Below are positions 8,495 to 16,729 of a DNA stretch of 24,972 nucleotides, one piece after another. Origin of the DNA: a bacterium UBA2214 (GTDB lineage Bacteria > Zhuqueibacterota > Zhuqueibacteria > Residuimicrobiales > Residuimicrobiaceae); contig DCUM01000242.1 of assembly GCA_002327255.1 (NCBI GenBank), positions 1 to 24,972 of the forward strand, read 5' to 3'. The translations under genes were made by a program, and so were the position numbers. Positions within the stretch are counted from its first letter, which is position 1, and the number at the start of each line of letters is the position of its first letter. Under the pieces are notes generated by a model. The model made no database searches and had not been told where the DNA came from. It saw nothing but the letters and a program-made list of their open reading frames with translations.

Positions 8495-8938
8495 CTAGCG
8501 ATTGTTTGCCCCGCGTGTAACGGGTATTTCGATCACATTGACTTTCTTGGATATTTTTATTTCCAGCAGACCATCGCGCAGGGAAGCGAAGATATCGTTG
8601 TGTTCGACCGCTTCGGGCAGAGAAATGATCTTCATGAAATGACCATAATTCAATTCGAGTTGATGGTAATTGACTTTTCCCTCCGGCCGCTTCTCGCGGC
8701 GGACGCCACTGATGATCAATTTTCCGGCTTTCAACTGGACACAGACCTCATCGCGATTCACGCCGGCCAATTCCAGCGCGATGTGCACCTCTTCCTCGGT
8801 CTCGAAAATATCCGCGTTGGGCTCCCAACAGGCATAAACGGGATTTTTGACATCCGAGCAGTAGTAGGTGAGCGATTTTCTGGCAGGTCCGCCGCGATCG
8901 GTCATTTCGCGGATGACATGAATGACATGGGTTGTCAT
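8495..8938 (-). CDS. Small heat shock protein Hsp20 (alpha-crystallin family)
   Basis: A 147-aa small heat shock protein, an ATP-independent holdase that binds unfolding proteins in the cytoplasm. The alpha-crystallin domain spans about residues 38-140. It begins at WEPNADIFETEEEVHI and carries the conserved A-x-x-x-GV motif (ALELAGVNRDEV, about 54-65), then GKLIISGVRREKR and FASLRDGLLEIKISK. The C-terminal VIEIPV contains the I-x-I/V anchor used for oligomer assembly. The start at 8938 is preceded by AGGAG about 11 bases upstream; a reading from 8995 would add 19 residues not typical of the family and is rejected. Lon follows after 142 nt, so client holding and degradation are encoded together. 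No CIRCE element was seen upstream. Confidence 0.93.
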   Translation of the reverse strand: MTTHVIHVIREMTDRGGPARKSLTYYCSDVKNPVYACWEPNADIFETEEEVHIALELAGVNRDEVCVQLKAGKLIISGVRREKRPEGKVNYHQLELNYGHFMKIISLPEAVEHNDIFASLRDGLLEIKISKKVNVIEIPVTRGANNR

Positions 8939-8974
8939 ACGTACTTGATCTCCTAAACCTGAATGGCGTCGCCC

Positions 8975-8993
8975 GGGCGCCTGACAGGCGCCC
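8975..8993. other. Perfect GC-rich hairpin upstream of hsp20
   Basis: GGGCGCCT (8975-8982), a 3-nt loop, and AGGCGCCC (8986-8993) form a perfect 8-bp stem in the 106-nt gap between the ktrA stop and the hsp20 start. No U-run follows on the minus strand. It could be a weak terminator or 3' end of the ktrBA transcript, or part of the hsp20 leader. Confidence 0.6.
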
Positions 8994-9044
8994 AATAGGT
9001 AAATTCATTTCAGGTGGTAAATATTCCAACTATTTCATGCCTGG

Positions 9045-9701
9045 TCAGGTCAATTCCTTGATTTTTTCCACATCTTCATCCTTGCCCAGCAGGACCAGGA
9101 TATCGCTGTCTTTGATGACATGATCGGCCGTCGGGACCAGGACGATTTTTTCCGGAATGACTTCCTTGATCAGCACTACGGAGACCCCATAGCGGTTGCG
9201 CAGATCGAGTTGTCCGAGCGTTTTGGCGATAAACGGCATGGGGGGCGCAATTTCGACGATGCTGATGCCCTCCGAAAGTACGATGCTGTCGAGAAAGTAA
9301 TCACTCTCCAGGGTATGCGCCAGCCGTTTGGCGACATCGCGTTCGGGGAAAATGACATCGGTCGCCCCGATGATGTCGAGGATGCGGCCATGATCTTCGG
9401 TCAGGGCTTTGGCGATTATTTTTTTGACGCGGAGTTCGCGCAGATAGAGCGTGACGAGGATGCTGACATCGATCTGCTCGCCCAGACTGACGACGACGGC
9501 GTCCATTTCAGCCAGGCCCAGACTCGCCAGGGCTTCCTTGTCGCTGGCATCGGCGATCACGGCGCGATCGACAAAAGTTTTCACCCTGTCGATTTTGTCT
9601 TCATCGATATCGATAGCCAGTACCTGATGGCCGCGGTGCGACAGCTCCCTGGCCAGATAGTGGCCAAATGTGCTCAGGCCGATGATGGCAAACGAACGCA
9701 T
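9045..9701 (-). CDS. ktrA: Potassium uptake regulatory subunit KtrA/TrkA (RCK domains)
   Basis: A 218-aa cytoplasmic regulator of the KtrB potassium channel. Residues 1-130 form the RCK_N Rossmann domain: FAIIGLSTFGHYLA, then the acidic end of beta-2 at LAIDIDEDK, and later DAVVVSLG. Residues about 135-218 form the RCK_C domain. KtrA rings bind ATP/ADP or NAD(H), and often c-di-AMP at RCK_C, to gate potassium flow. The usual GxGxxG is here GLSTFG, with Ser in place of the middle Gly. The gene lies 23 nt after ktrB with an AAGGA Shine-Dalgarno, so the two are cotranscribed. The c-di-AMP link fits the pgpH gene nearby but is an inference. Confidence 0.92.
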   Translation of the reverse strand: MRSFAIIGLSTFGHYLARELSHRGHQVLAIDIDEDKIDRVKTFVDRAVIADASDKEALASLGLAEMDAVVVSLGEQIDVSILVTLYLRELRVKKIIAKALTEDHGRILDIIGATDVIFPERDVAKRLAHTLESDYFLDSIVLSEGISIVEIAPPMPFIAKTLGQLDLRNRYGVSVVLIKEVIPEKIVLVPTADHVIKDSDILVLLGKDEDVEKIKELT

Positions 9702-9724
9702 GGTATGATTTCCTTAAATTGATA

Positions 9725-11089
9725 TCATCCGACGATGATCTTTTCTTCCGCGTAGCGGATAGTGAGCGCCGGCTTGTTGGCGATGGCCAGCGCCAGCGTG
9801 ATGGGGCCGATCCGGCCGACGTACATGAGAACAATGATGACCAGTTTGCCGGCCGGAGAGAGATGCGGTGTTGCGCCCATGCTCAAGCCGACCGTGCCAA
9901 TGGCGGAAAAAGACTCAAAAACCAGTTCGACCAGTCTCCCGCGCGCATGCGCCGCGGAGGAACCGTATGATTCGGTGATCAACAGCAAAAAGAGCGCAGC
10001 GCAGACGGCCATGATCCAAAAGATGGCGATCCCGATCGATTTGCTGATGGTGGTGTCGGAGATGCCGCGGTTGAAAAGGCGCAATTGCTGCTCGGTGCGC
10101 AGGCGCGCAAAAAACGAGATAAAGATCACGGCAAAGGTGGTGGTTTTTATGCCGCCCCCGGTCGAACCGGGCGAAGCGCCGATGGCCATGAGAAGAATGA
10201 GCACCAAAAGTGCGCCGTTGGTCATCTCGCCGATGGGGAGCGTATTAAACCCGGCCGTCCGCGCCGTGATCGACTGAAAAAAGGAGGCCAGCAATTTTTG
10301 CCCGGCCGTCAGCGGCCGCAGCGTATGCCCGAGCTCGAAGAACATGATCGCGGCCGCGCCGATCAGGATCAGCAACCCGGTGACGGTCAGGACGATTTTG
10401 GAGTGCAGCGTCAAGCCGCGCAGCCCTTTTTTCCTGATATTCCCGAGATCGTGCAAAACCAGAAACCCGATGCCGCCGCTGACGATCAGGGCCATGACGG
10501 TGAGATTCAAAATCACATCATCGCGATACGGCATCAAGCCATCTGCATAGAGTGAAAAACCCGCATTGCAAAAAGCGGAGACGGCATGAAACACACCCGA
10601 CCACAGGGCGTGTTGCCACGAATGATCCGGCAGAAACCGGAATGTGAGCACGATGGCGCCGAGGATTTCCAGGGTCAGTGTCCCGATCACGGCGAATTTC
10701 AACAGAGCACCCAGATAGGGAACCGGCTGGCTGCTGACGCTGTGTTCGATCACATCACGGCCGCGCAGACTCAGACGACCCGCCAGAATATAGGCGAAAA
10801 AGATCGAAAAAGTCATGATCCCCAATCCGCCGCACTGGAACAGCAGGAGGATGACGACCTGGCCGAAGCGGGAAAAAACCGCCGCAATGTCGACCGGAAC
10901 AAGACCGGTGACACACGTCGCCGAGGTGGCGACGAAGAGGCAATCGATCCATCGCGCGCCCGGCCCCTGTTGACTGACCGGCAGCGACAACAACAGGGTC
11001 CCGGTTGCCGTCAGCACCAGGAAGCTGAAGGCCAGGGAGTGATAGGGATGAATATTTTTGATGACTCTATGCCAGAATTCGCTCAACAT
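9725..11089 (-). CDS. ktrB: Potassium uptake channel subunit KtrB (TrkH family)
   Basis: A 454-aa membrane protein of the TrkH/KtrB superfamily, which imports K+ (often with Na+). The four pore-loop repeats are visible: SATCVTGL, SAFCNAGFSL, TARTAGFNTL and SAIGTVGLSMG, each with the central filter Gly. The gated loop region in the third repeat contains GASPGSTGGGIKTTTF. The C-terminus IRYAEEKIIVG matches the short KtrB-type tail (IRYPDGEVFTG in B. subtilis). The start is uncertain. I took ATG at 11089, which gives an N-terminus the same length as KtrB; a GTG at 11137 would add 16 residues. Neither has a clear, well-spaced Shine-Dalgarno. The partner ktrA follows directly. Confidence 0.92.
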   Translation of the reverse strand: MLSEFWHRVIKNIHPYHSLAFSFLVLTATGTLLLSLPVSQQGPGARWIDCLFVATSATCVTGLVPVDIAAVFSRFGQVVILLLFQCGGLGIMTFSIFFAYILAGRLSLRGRDVIEHSVSSQPVPYLGALLKFAVIGTLTLEILGAIVLTFRFLPDHSWQHALWSGVFHAVSAFCNAGFSLYADGLMPYRDDVILNLTVMALIVSGGIGFLVLHDLGNIRKKGLRGLTLHSKIVLTVTGLLILIGAAAIMFFELGHTLRPLTAGQKLLASFFQSITARTAGFNTLPIGEMTNGALLVLILLMAIGASPGSTGGGIKTTTFAVIFISFFARLRTEQQLRLFNRGISDTTISKSIGIAIFWIMAVCAALFLLLITESYGSSAAHARGRLVELVFESFSAIGTVGLSMGATPHLSPAGKLVIIVLMYVGRIGPITLALAIANKPALTIRYAEEKIIVG

Positions 11090-11183
11090 GGCGTCGGAGT
11101 ATGCCCTTATCGTAAAAAAGGTGAACGCGTTGTCCACCTTGTAAAATAGTTAAAAATATGGGAATTTAAAAGAATTTTCGAGT

Positions 11184-12467
11184 TCAGCGCCTGAATATGG
11201 GGTCGAGATGGCGCACCGGACAGGGATAACCGCCATTCTGGTATTCGCAATCCCCCCAATAAAAGCACTGCACCGAACAAATGGTATCACTCTCGCGGAG
11301 TTGATTGGCGGGATAGAGTTTGGATTCCTGCGAAATATGACGCAACACTTTGCGCCGCTCCCTGAAGCCGCTCCAGCCCGTCTTTTCCAGCAATCCCACG
11401 CTGATCAATCTGGCCAATGCGCGTGACGCTTTGGATTTGGGATTGTCGATCACAAAAGGACGCAGCTCTTTGACCGCATGGCGCACACTCTCGTCATAAT
11501 CGATATATCCCAGCATGGTCATATCTACGGCCAGCAACTCTTCAGCCGCTGTTTTGAGGGATATCCCCTCCTTGATCTCCTCTTCGGAGTGCACCATATT
11601 GAGAATCAACGAAGGCACAAAACCCTCGACAATGGCGGTCATTTGATCCGCAGCGGCCGCATCGCTCTTGCGGATATCTTCGATGGCCGACTGCAGCGGT
11701 GCAGCCAATCTTCCGGACTCGGAAAACACGTCCTGTTCCAGTCTGGAAATGATGTCGGGATTGTTTTTGAAGGTGCGGGTGAGCTTGCGCATCAGGGCAA
11801 TTTTGATAAAGTTGAAGGTCTCCTGCACCGCCATGGGCTCGGGCGTTGTCACGACGATGCCCTGATCCGCGGCGAGGAAAAAGTCGATGACATTGTAGGA
11901 CGAACCGGCGCCCAGATCGAGCAGAATAAAATCCGCTTCGATATTTTTCAGCTCATTGATAAAGCGCAATTTTTGCGAATAGCGCGGATTGGCCAGGCCC
12001 AATGTGCCGCAGGCGCCGCTGATCAACTTTAAATTTTCGACCGGCGTATCCAACAGGATATCACTCAGGCTCTCTTTCTGCAGAGAATAAAAATGGTAAA
12101 AAGTATATTCCGGTTCGAGAATCCCCATGCATGTATGAAGATTGGCGCCGCCGAGATCGACATCCACAATCACCACCTGATAGCCCAGAGAGGCCAATCC
12201 AATGCCGAGGGAAGCGGTCAGTACGGTTTTGCCGACGCCGCCTTTGCCGCCACCGATCGCGTAGACGGTGCGTGAACGAGCGGGGCGCGTCTCATCGGCA
12301 AAGAGCCTGGCGAGCTCCTCCAATTGGCCGGCTTCAATCCATTCCTGCCGGTCCTCATGAAATACCAGATCATCCTGCGAAAAACTGCCTTCGGTGGCCA
12401 GGCGTTTCAGCTCAGGGTAGGTGTAAGGCCCGGATTGATGGTCGTTTATTTTAACGAATAGAGGCAT
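11184..12467 (-). CDS. GYF_2 domain - MinD/ParA-type ATPase fusion with C-terminal four-Cys motif
   Basis: A 427-aa protein in three parts. Residues 1-56 look like a GYF_2 domain (GPYTYPEL, then a conserved Trp in RQEWIEAGQLEEL), a small module that binds proline-rich peptides or partners. Residues 66-340 form a MinD/ParA P-loop ATPase with the deviant Walker A GGGKGGVGKT (72-81, signature Lys), VIVDVDLGGANLH and FILLDLGAG, closest to FlhG/MinD. The last 36 residues carry four cysteines spaced C-x3-C-x5-C-x8-C (397, 401, 407, 416) with an aromatic FYWGDCEY core, which could hold zinc or an iron-sulfur cluster. Members of this ATPase class position structures on the membrane. There are no flagellar or division genes nearby, so its target is unknown. 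The Shine-Dalgarno is weak. Confidence 0.85.
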   Translation of the reverse strand: MPLFVKINDHQSGPYTYPELKRLATEGSFSQDDLVFHEDRQEWIEAGQLEELARLFADETRPARSRTVYAIGGGKGGVGKTVLTASLGIGLASLGYQVVIVDVDLGGANLHTCMGILEPEYTFYHFYSLQKESLSDILLDTPVENLKLISGACGTLGLANPRYSQKLRFINELKNIEADFILLDLGAGSSYNVIDFFLAADQGIVVTTPEPMAVQETFNFIKIALMRKLTRTFKNNPDIISRLEQDVFSESGRLAAPLQSAIEDIRKSDAAAADQMTAIVEGFVPSLILNMVHSEEEIKEGISLKTAAEELLAVDMTMLGYIDYDESVRHAVKELRPFVIDNPKSKASRALARLISVGLLEKTGWSGFRERRKVLRHISQESKLYPANQLRESDTICSVQCFYWGDCEYQNGGYPCPVRHLDPIFRR

Positions 12468-12711
12468 GATTGTTGTTTTCTACAGAGTGTCATCAGGCAG
12501 ATTGCGTCAATGAACACCAGGTGTTGGAAAAACAGACGAAGATATATCCTGTATCTCACTTCCCCAGGCGCCCCGGTTAATCATGGCTGGCATTGTACCG
12601 GCTATGATGTGTTTAATTACAGGCAATGGCAGCCCCTTGCGGAAAAACGGTCTAAAGATCGTCCACTTTTCCCGCGCCATCACCTTTTAATAACGCCGCT
12701 ACGGGTTGGTG
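12468..12711. other. Intergenic region, 244 nt, with short inverted repeats
   Basis: The largest non-coding gap. It must hold the promoter of the GYF-MinD gene, but I see no convincing -35/-10 pair. A palindrome AACACC-A-GGTGTT lies at 12513-12525, about 50 nt before the start codon, and could be an operator. Near the other end, AATAAC and GTTATT arms around 12689-12716 form a weak stem overlapping the stop of the membrane protein gene. No tRNA or small ORF was supported. Confidence 0.4.
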
Positions 12712-13884
12712 TTATTCCTTGTCGAAATCCTCTTTGGGCAGCGTCTCCGGTTCATCCGCTTCGCCGCTTTCTTCGATCTCTTCCTCCCTGTCGACCCGTT
12801 CCAGCAAATTTTGTTCATCTTTCTTCTTGCGCATGACCAGATAGGCAATGGTGTGTCCGCTCGCCAGCGTGGTAAACCCATACGCCAAAACCCATCCGGC
12901 CAGCACCAGCAGGCTGATCCCATAGAGATAGCCGGAAATGGCGACTGTGGGGCGCACCAATTCCTGCACCGGCAGATAATAAAATTCCTGGGTGAAATAG
13001 AGATAGGGGGCAAAGCCACGAAACATGTCGAAAATGATATCATCGCCCATGGAAGTCCATGCCTGCACCAGCGCCTGACCGTTATTGGCCAAATCGGAAA
13101 AGTGGCCACCCATGAAGGCGCTCAACAAGGCATTACTCAATCCCACGGCGCGTTTGACAAAAAAAGCCAGGACACCCATGGAGAAAAGCGCCGTGACCAG
13201 GCTCAGCAAGCCGTAGGAGAGCAGGCGCCAGGGTTGATTCCAGGAGAGCGAAAAGAGCTGAAAAACCGATTCAAAGGCGTCTTCATCGGTGGTGGCGATA
13301 ACGGCCGGTGTGTAGAAAAAAGAAAACCACAGGACAAATGCCAGGAACACCATGAGCAGCGCAAAGAAAAACCACAGCAGTGTGGAAAGGCTGATGATCA
13401 ATTCTCCGGCATAGGGAATTTTGCCCAGCAAGCCGATGAAAAGACTTCCCAAAACCATCAGCAGGAGCAGTGTCATCAGGGAAACGGGCGTCATCAGTAC
13501 CGCTCCCGATTTGCGCCAGGCAAAGGCAAAGGCCTGACGCCAGGAATAAAAATGTTCCCCTTTGGCGGACATATAGACGGCACGGGCAACGGCGGTGTTG
13601 GCGAAGAGAAAAGCGACAGCGAGGCAAATAATGCCGAGCCCCTGAATCAGCCACACATACCAGTCAAAGGGCGTCCGTTCCATGAAGAGGCTTGGCAAAA
13701 TGCCAAACCGTTGCCAGGCACTCCCGAGCGGTATGCCGCCGATGAGCAGGGCAAGATAGGTGCACAGCGTGTACGCCAGGAGTCCCAAACCCAATGCCGC
13801 CAGCATGATCCAGATGCGCTGTACACTGAATGCAAGCCGGGGCGCCCTGAAAATATCACGAAAATCAAATCGTAGCGACAGCAT
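12712..13884 (-). CDS. Multi-pass membrane protein of unknown function
   Basis: A 390-aa protein that I do not recognise. It has about six hydrophobic segments (near residues 25-50, 78-100, 127-155, 165-195, 220-250 and 315-345), connected by loops rich in aromatic residues. A cytoplasmic-looking tail (about 352-390) has basic KKK followed by many Glu and Asp. The N-terminal FRDIFRAPRLAFSVQRIWIM and the later SFFYTPAVIATTDEDAFES are general features of uncharacterised bacterial membrane proteins. No catalytic motif is visible. The start is well supported: GGAGG lies nine bases before the ATG. It follows ybeY by 80 nt and seems to have its own promoter (see 13928-13957). What it does is unknown; an envelope or stress role is only a guess. 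Confidence 0.8.
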   Translation of the reverse strand: MLSLRFDFRDIFRAPRLAFSVQRIWIMLAALGLGLLAYTLCTYLALLIGGIPLGSAWQRFGILPSLFMERTPFDWYVWLIQGLGIICLAVAFLFANTAVARAVYMSAKGEHFYSWRQAFAFAWRKSGAVLMTPVSLMTLLLLMVLGSLFIGLLGKIPYAGELIISLSTLLWFFFALLMVFLAFVLWFSFFYTPAVIATTDEDAFESVFQLFSLSWNQPWRLLSYGLLSLVTALFSMGVLAFFVKRAVGLSNALLSAFMGGHFSDLANNGQALVQAWTSMGDDIIFDMFRGFAPYLYFTQEFYYLPVQELVRPTVAISGYLYGISLLVLAGWVLAYGFTTLASGHTIAYLVMRKKKDEQNLLERVDREEEIEESGEADEPETLPKEDFDKE

Positions 13885-13927
13885 GCCTCGTTTCCTCCAT
13901 CAAGGTCGCGTTGTTCCATGTTTGTGC

Positions 13928-13957
13928 AATTTACTCCCAATTGGGACATATTGTCAA
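13928..13957 (-). promoter_or_regulatory. Candidate sigma70 promoter with palindromic operator in the spacer
   Basis: On the minus strand, a perfect -35 TTGACA (13957-13952) is followed after 18 nt by TAAATT (13933-13928, 4 of 6 to consensus). The spacer contains a perfect 12-bp palindrome, TCCCAATTGGGA (13935-13946). It lies eight bases after the ybeY stop and 44 nt before the ATG of the membrane protein gene. A palindrome between -35 and -10 is a classic repressor site. The operator role is inferred. Confidence 0.55.
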
Positions 13958-13964
13958 GAGTTAT

Positions 13965-14423
13965 TTAACGGACGCCATAATTTTGGTACCGTTTCAGAGC
14001 CTCATCCTCGAGCCGCCTCATCACCTCGCGCTCGCTCCCGGAAGCATCGTCATAGCCCAGCAAATGGTAAAGCCCGTGGGCGGCAAGCCGCAATACTTCC
14101 AGCAGCAAGGTCACCTGGTATTCTTTGGCCTGACGGGCGGCGCTGTCGAGGCTGATGTAGATCTCTCCCTCGAGGTAGCCGGGCCGCGCTTCCTCCACAC
14201 CGCAAGAGATGACATCGGTGGTGCGCTGCTTGTTGAAAAAGCGCCGGTTGAATATTTTCATTTGCGGATCCGTGACCAGGATGACGCGAACAGAGCAGCT
14301 GGAATCCGGCGCAGCCTGGCGCAGTACCAGATCGGACAACAGGGCAATTTCTCCGCAGGCGAAATCATCCTGACGGGTCTGGTTGACAACCCGTATGGAT
14401 CGTCGCTGGTTTTTGTCACTCAT
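13965..14423 (-). CDS. ybeY: Endoribonuclease / rRNA maturation factor YbeY
   Basis: A 152-aa YbeY, a metal-dependent endoribonuclease needed for 16S rRNA 3'-end processing and ribosome quality control. Recognisable parts are NRRFFNKQRTTDVISC (equivalent to the family's KxTDVLSF) and LEGEIYIS. The metal site is at about residues 115-125, HGLYHLLGYDD. The usual metal motif H-x3-H-x5-H ends here in Asp instead of His, a variant I recall from Bacteroidetes-type YbeY proteins. The ATG overlaps the pgpH stop (ATGA), so the two are translationally coupled. The phoH-pgpH-ybeY order is the common bacterial arrangement, which strengthens the call. Confidence 0.95.
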   Translation of the reverse strand: MSDKNQRRSIRVVNQTRQDDFACGEIALLSDLVLRQAAPDSSCSVRVILVTDPQMKIFNRRFFNKQRTTDVISCGVEEARPGYLEGEIYISLDSAARQAKEYQVTLLLEVLRLAAHGLYHLLGYDDASGSEREVMRRLEDEALKRYQNYGVR

Positions 14424-16705
14424 TTTTGCTTGTCTTTATCTGCTGCACTGGGATAGGCGATGCGCCGGTGGAATCTGGCGGTGATAATTTTCTGAAAGGC
14501 TTCGCCGATGCGGGACAAATTTTGCAGTGTCAATGGCGAATTGTCCAGCTCGCCGCTCTTGAAGCGTTCGTCAATGATTTCCTCCACAATCGCTTTGATG
14601 CGGCTGGGGGAGGGCTCTTTCAAAGTCCGGGAGGTCGCTTCGACAGCGTCCGCCAGCATGACAATGGCGGACTCCCGCGTACGCGGTCTCGGACCGGGGT
14701 AACGAAATTCATTCTGGGAAACCGCATCCCCTTCGCTCTGCTCCAACGCCTTTTGATAAAAAAAGCTCATCAAACTGGTGCCGTGGTGTTCGTAAATAAA
14801 TGCCTCGATCACCGGCGGCAGACCGTATTGACGCGCCATATCAGAACCGCGGCGGACGTGATTCAGCAGAATGAGTGAACTCATGGTCGGCGTGAGTTTT
14901 TCCTGGGGGTTGCGCCCGCGTCCCTGGTTTTCGACAAAATATTCCGGTTTCTCAATTTTCCCGATATCGTGGTAATAGGCGCCGACGCGCGCCAGCAGGG
15001 CATTGCCACCGATGGCCTCGGCGGCGGCTTCGGCGAGATTGCCAACCGACAGGGAGTGGTGGTAGGTCCCGGGCGCCTGCATGGCCAGCTGCCGCAACAG
15101 CGGGTGATTCAGATCAGAGAGCTCCAGCAAAGTCATATCGGTGGTCATTTTGAACAACCGTTCGAACAACAATACCAGCGCATAGGCGATGATGGGGGCG
15201 ATAAATCCGCTGATGAAACCCAATCCCCAGTTGCGCACCATTTCCCGCAGGCTGAAAAAGCCCAGCAAATCGTGAATGGTCAGGAGGATAAAATAGGCGG
15301 TAATCACCACCAGCATGCTGCGCAACATCCAGTTCCTGGTACGCACGCGACTGACGGAAATAATCGAGGCCGCACTGGCAAAAAAACAGATATAGGTAAT
15401 CCCGTACTCATTGCCATGCGTGGCGCCGATGAGCAGGGAGACGGCAATGGCATAGAGAAGGCCAACATAGACGTCAAAAAAGACCGTGATGACCATGGCC
15501 CCGGCAGCGACCGGAATCAACAAAGGAGAGAGACCCAGCTGCGTCACCAGCCAGGTGATGAACATCACGAGCAAGACCACAAGGGCGATGAGGAGCAGCT
15601 GCTTGGGGGTATCGATGATTTCACGGCGAAAGTGATATAAAAAGCCGAGGAGCATGCCCAATATGACCAGTGTCATCAGCCACTTGATCAGGTTGATCAG
15701 CAGCGGCACCCACAGGCCGCGCTGCTCGCCGCGTTCCGCTTTGGCGGCCGCATAGGAATTGAGTTTGTCGATGTGTTCGCGGGTGATGCGCTCATGGCCA
15801 TCGATGATGCGTTCGCCCGCCAGTACCTGATCCTTGGCCAATGGCACCAGCGCCACAGCGTCCTGCAGTCGCAGTTCCGTCTCCTCCTTCTCGTAGAAGA
15901 GGTTGGCCTGGAGAAAACGAACCACCATCTGATAACCGATTTTAATCTGCTGTTCATCCAGACTGACCTCGTCGCGCATCTTTTGCAGGCTGGCATTCTG
16001 CGTCTCGCGTATACCGCGATAATATTCGCTGCTCTCCAGGATTTCCCGGTTGTTCTTTTTTATCGACAGCTTTTGCGGCGGCGGCGAAAAATAATCCTTT
16101 TCGACATTCAAGACGCCCGTCGCGTAGGCATCCTGGAGAATGCGGGTCACCGTCGCCGCGATCGTGCGAAAGGGCTGCCAGCGTTGTTGACTGGCGGGCG
16201 CACCCGACGCACTGTTATGGGCGCCAAAACCGGCGAGGAGGTTGGCAATATCTTCTTCAGAAATGGCGATGTTGGCCTCCTGAAAGACCCGGTTTACCAG
16301 ATCGGCATTGACAGAGGCACTGCGCAGCACAGCGCCAACACGGTCGCTGAGAGAACGCAAAGCCTCGAGTTGCTGGACGGCGGCTTCCTCTTGCAGACGG
16401 AAAACAGGAGCGACGCCACTTTTCGCTTTTTTGACGTCTGCGGCATACTCTTCGCTACTTTTATTGACGGGAAAAGTAAAAGAGGCAATTATTTCAGATC
16501 CGATATAGACGCGTCCTTCGCGAAGATCTGCATACTGAAATGATTTTTCGCCCGGAAACATCACCGCGATAAGGAGGGAAAGCAGCGCGACGCCGATGAC
16601 CAACTTCGGGTGCTTGCGCATCCAGAGAATCGCTTCCGAACTTCCGTTGCCGGCGCGATCACGGACTTTGCCATTTCTGATTTGTTTTGGCGATAGGAAT
16701 GACAT
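14420..16705 (-). CDS. pgpH: 7TM-HD family phosphohydrolase (PgpH-like c-di-AMP phosphodiesterase)
   Basis: A 761-aa membrane enzyme of the 7TMR-HD (YqfF/PgpH) family. An N-terminal helix (about 30-50) is followed by a large extracytoplasmic domain (about 55-330), seven membrane helices (about 335-505) and a cytoplasmic HD domain. HD residues seen: HHSLSVGNLAEAA, YHDIGK (His579-Asp580), NHV, EHHGT (about 640) and LADAVEA (Asp near 686). PgpH in Firmicutes hydrolyses c-di-AMP to pApA; that activity here is inferred from the family. It lies 24 nt after phoH and overlaps ybeY by 4 nt. c-di-AMP typically controls Ktr potassium uptake, and ktrBA lies about 4 kb downstream, though probably in another transcript. 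Confidence 0.93.
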   Translation of the reverse strand: MSFLSPKQIRNGKVRDRAGNGSSEAILWMRKHPKLVIGVALLSLLIAVMFPGEKSFQYADLREGRVYIGSEIIASFTFPVNKSSEEYAADVKKAKSGVAPVFRLQEEAAVQQLEALRSLSDRVGAVLRSASVNADLVNRVFQEANIAISEEDIANLLAGFGAHNSASGAPASQQRWQPFRTIAATVTRILQDAYATGVLNVEKDYFSPPPQKLSIKKNNREILESSEYYRGIRETQNASLQKMRDEVSLDEQQIKIGYQMVVRFLQANLFYEKEETELRLQDAVALVPLAKDQVLAGERIIDGHERITREHIDKLNSYAAAKAERGEQRGLWVPLLINLIKWLMTLVILGMLLGFLYHFRREIIDTPKQLLLIALVVLLVMFITWLVTQLGLSPLLIPVAAGAMVITVFFDVYVGLLYAIAVSLLIGATHGNEYGITYICFFASAASIISVSRVRTRNWMLRSMLVVITAYFILLTIHDLLGFFSLREMVRNWGLGFISGFIAPIIAYALVLLFERLFKMTTDMTLLELSDLNHPLLRQLAMQAPGTYHHSLSVGNLAEAAAEAIGGNALLARVGAYYHDIGKIEKPEYFVENQGRGRNPQEKLTPTMSSLILLNHVRRGSDMARQYGLPPVIEAFIYEHHGTSLMSFFYQKALEQSEGDAVSQNEFRYPGPRPRTRESAIVMLADAVEATSRTLKEPSPSRIKAIVEEIIDERFKSGELDNSPLTLQNLSRIGEAFQKIITARFHRRIAYPSAADKDKQK

Positions 16706-16729
16706 CAGGTAATTTTTCTCACAACAAAG

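Noticed and set aside
8939..9044. CIRCE or sigma32-type promoter before hsp20
   Set aside because: No TTAGCACTC inverted repeat, and the CCTGAAA box has no -10 element at the required distance.
12689..12716. AATAAC/GTTATT inverted repeat as a terminator for the membrane protein gene
   Set aside because: The stem overlaps the stop codon, is weak on the minus strand (A-C mismatch) and is followed by A rather than T residues.
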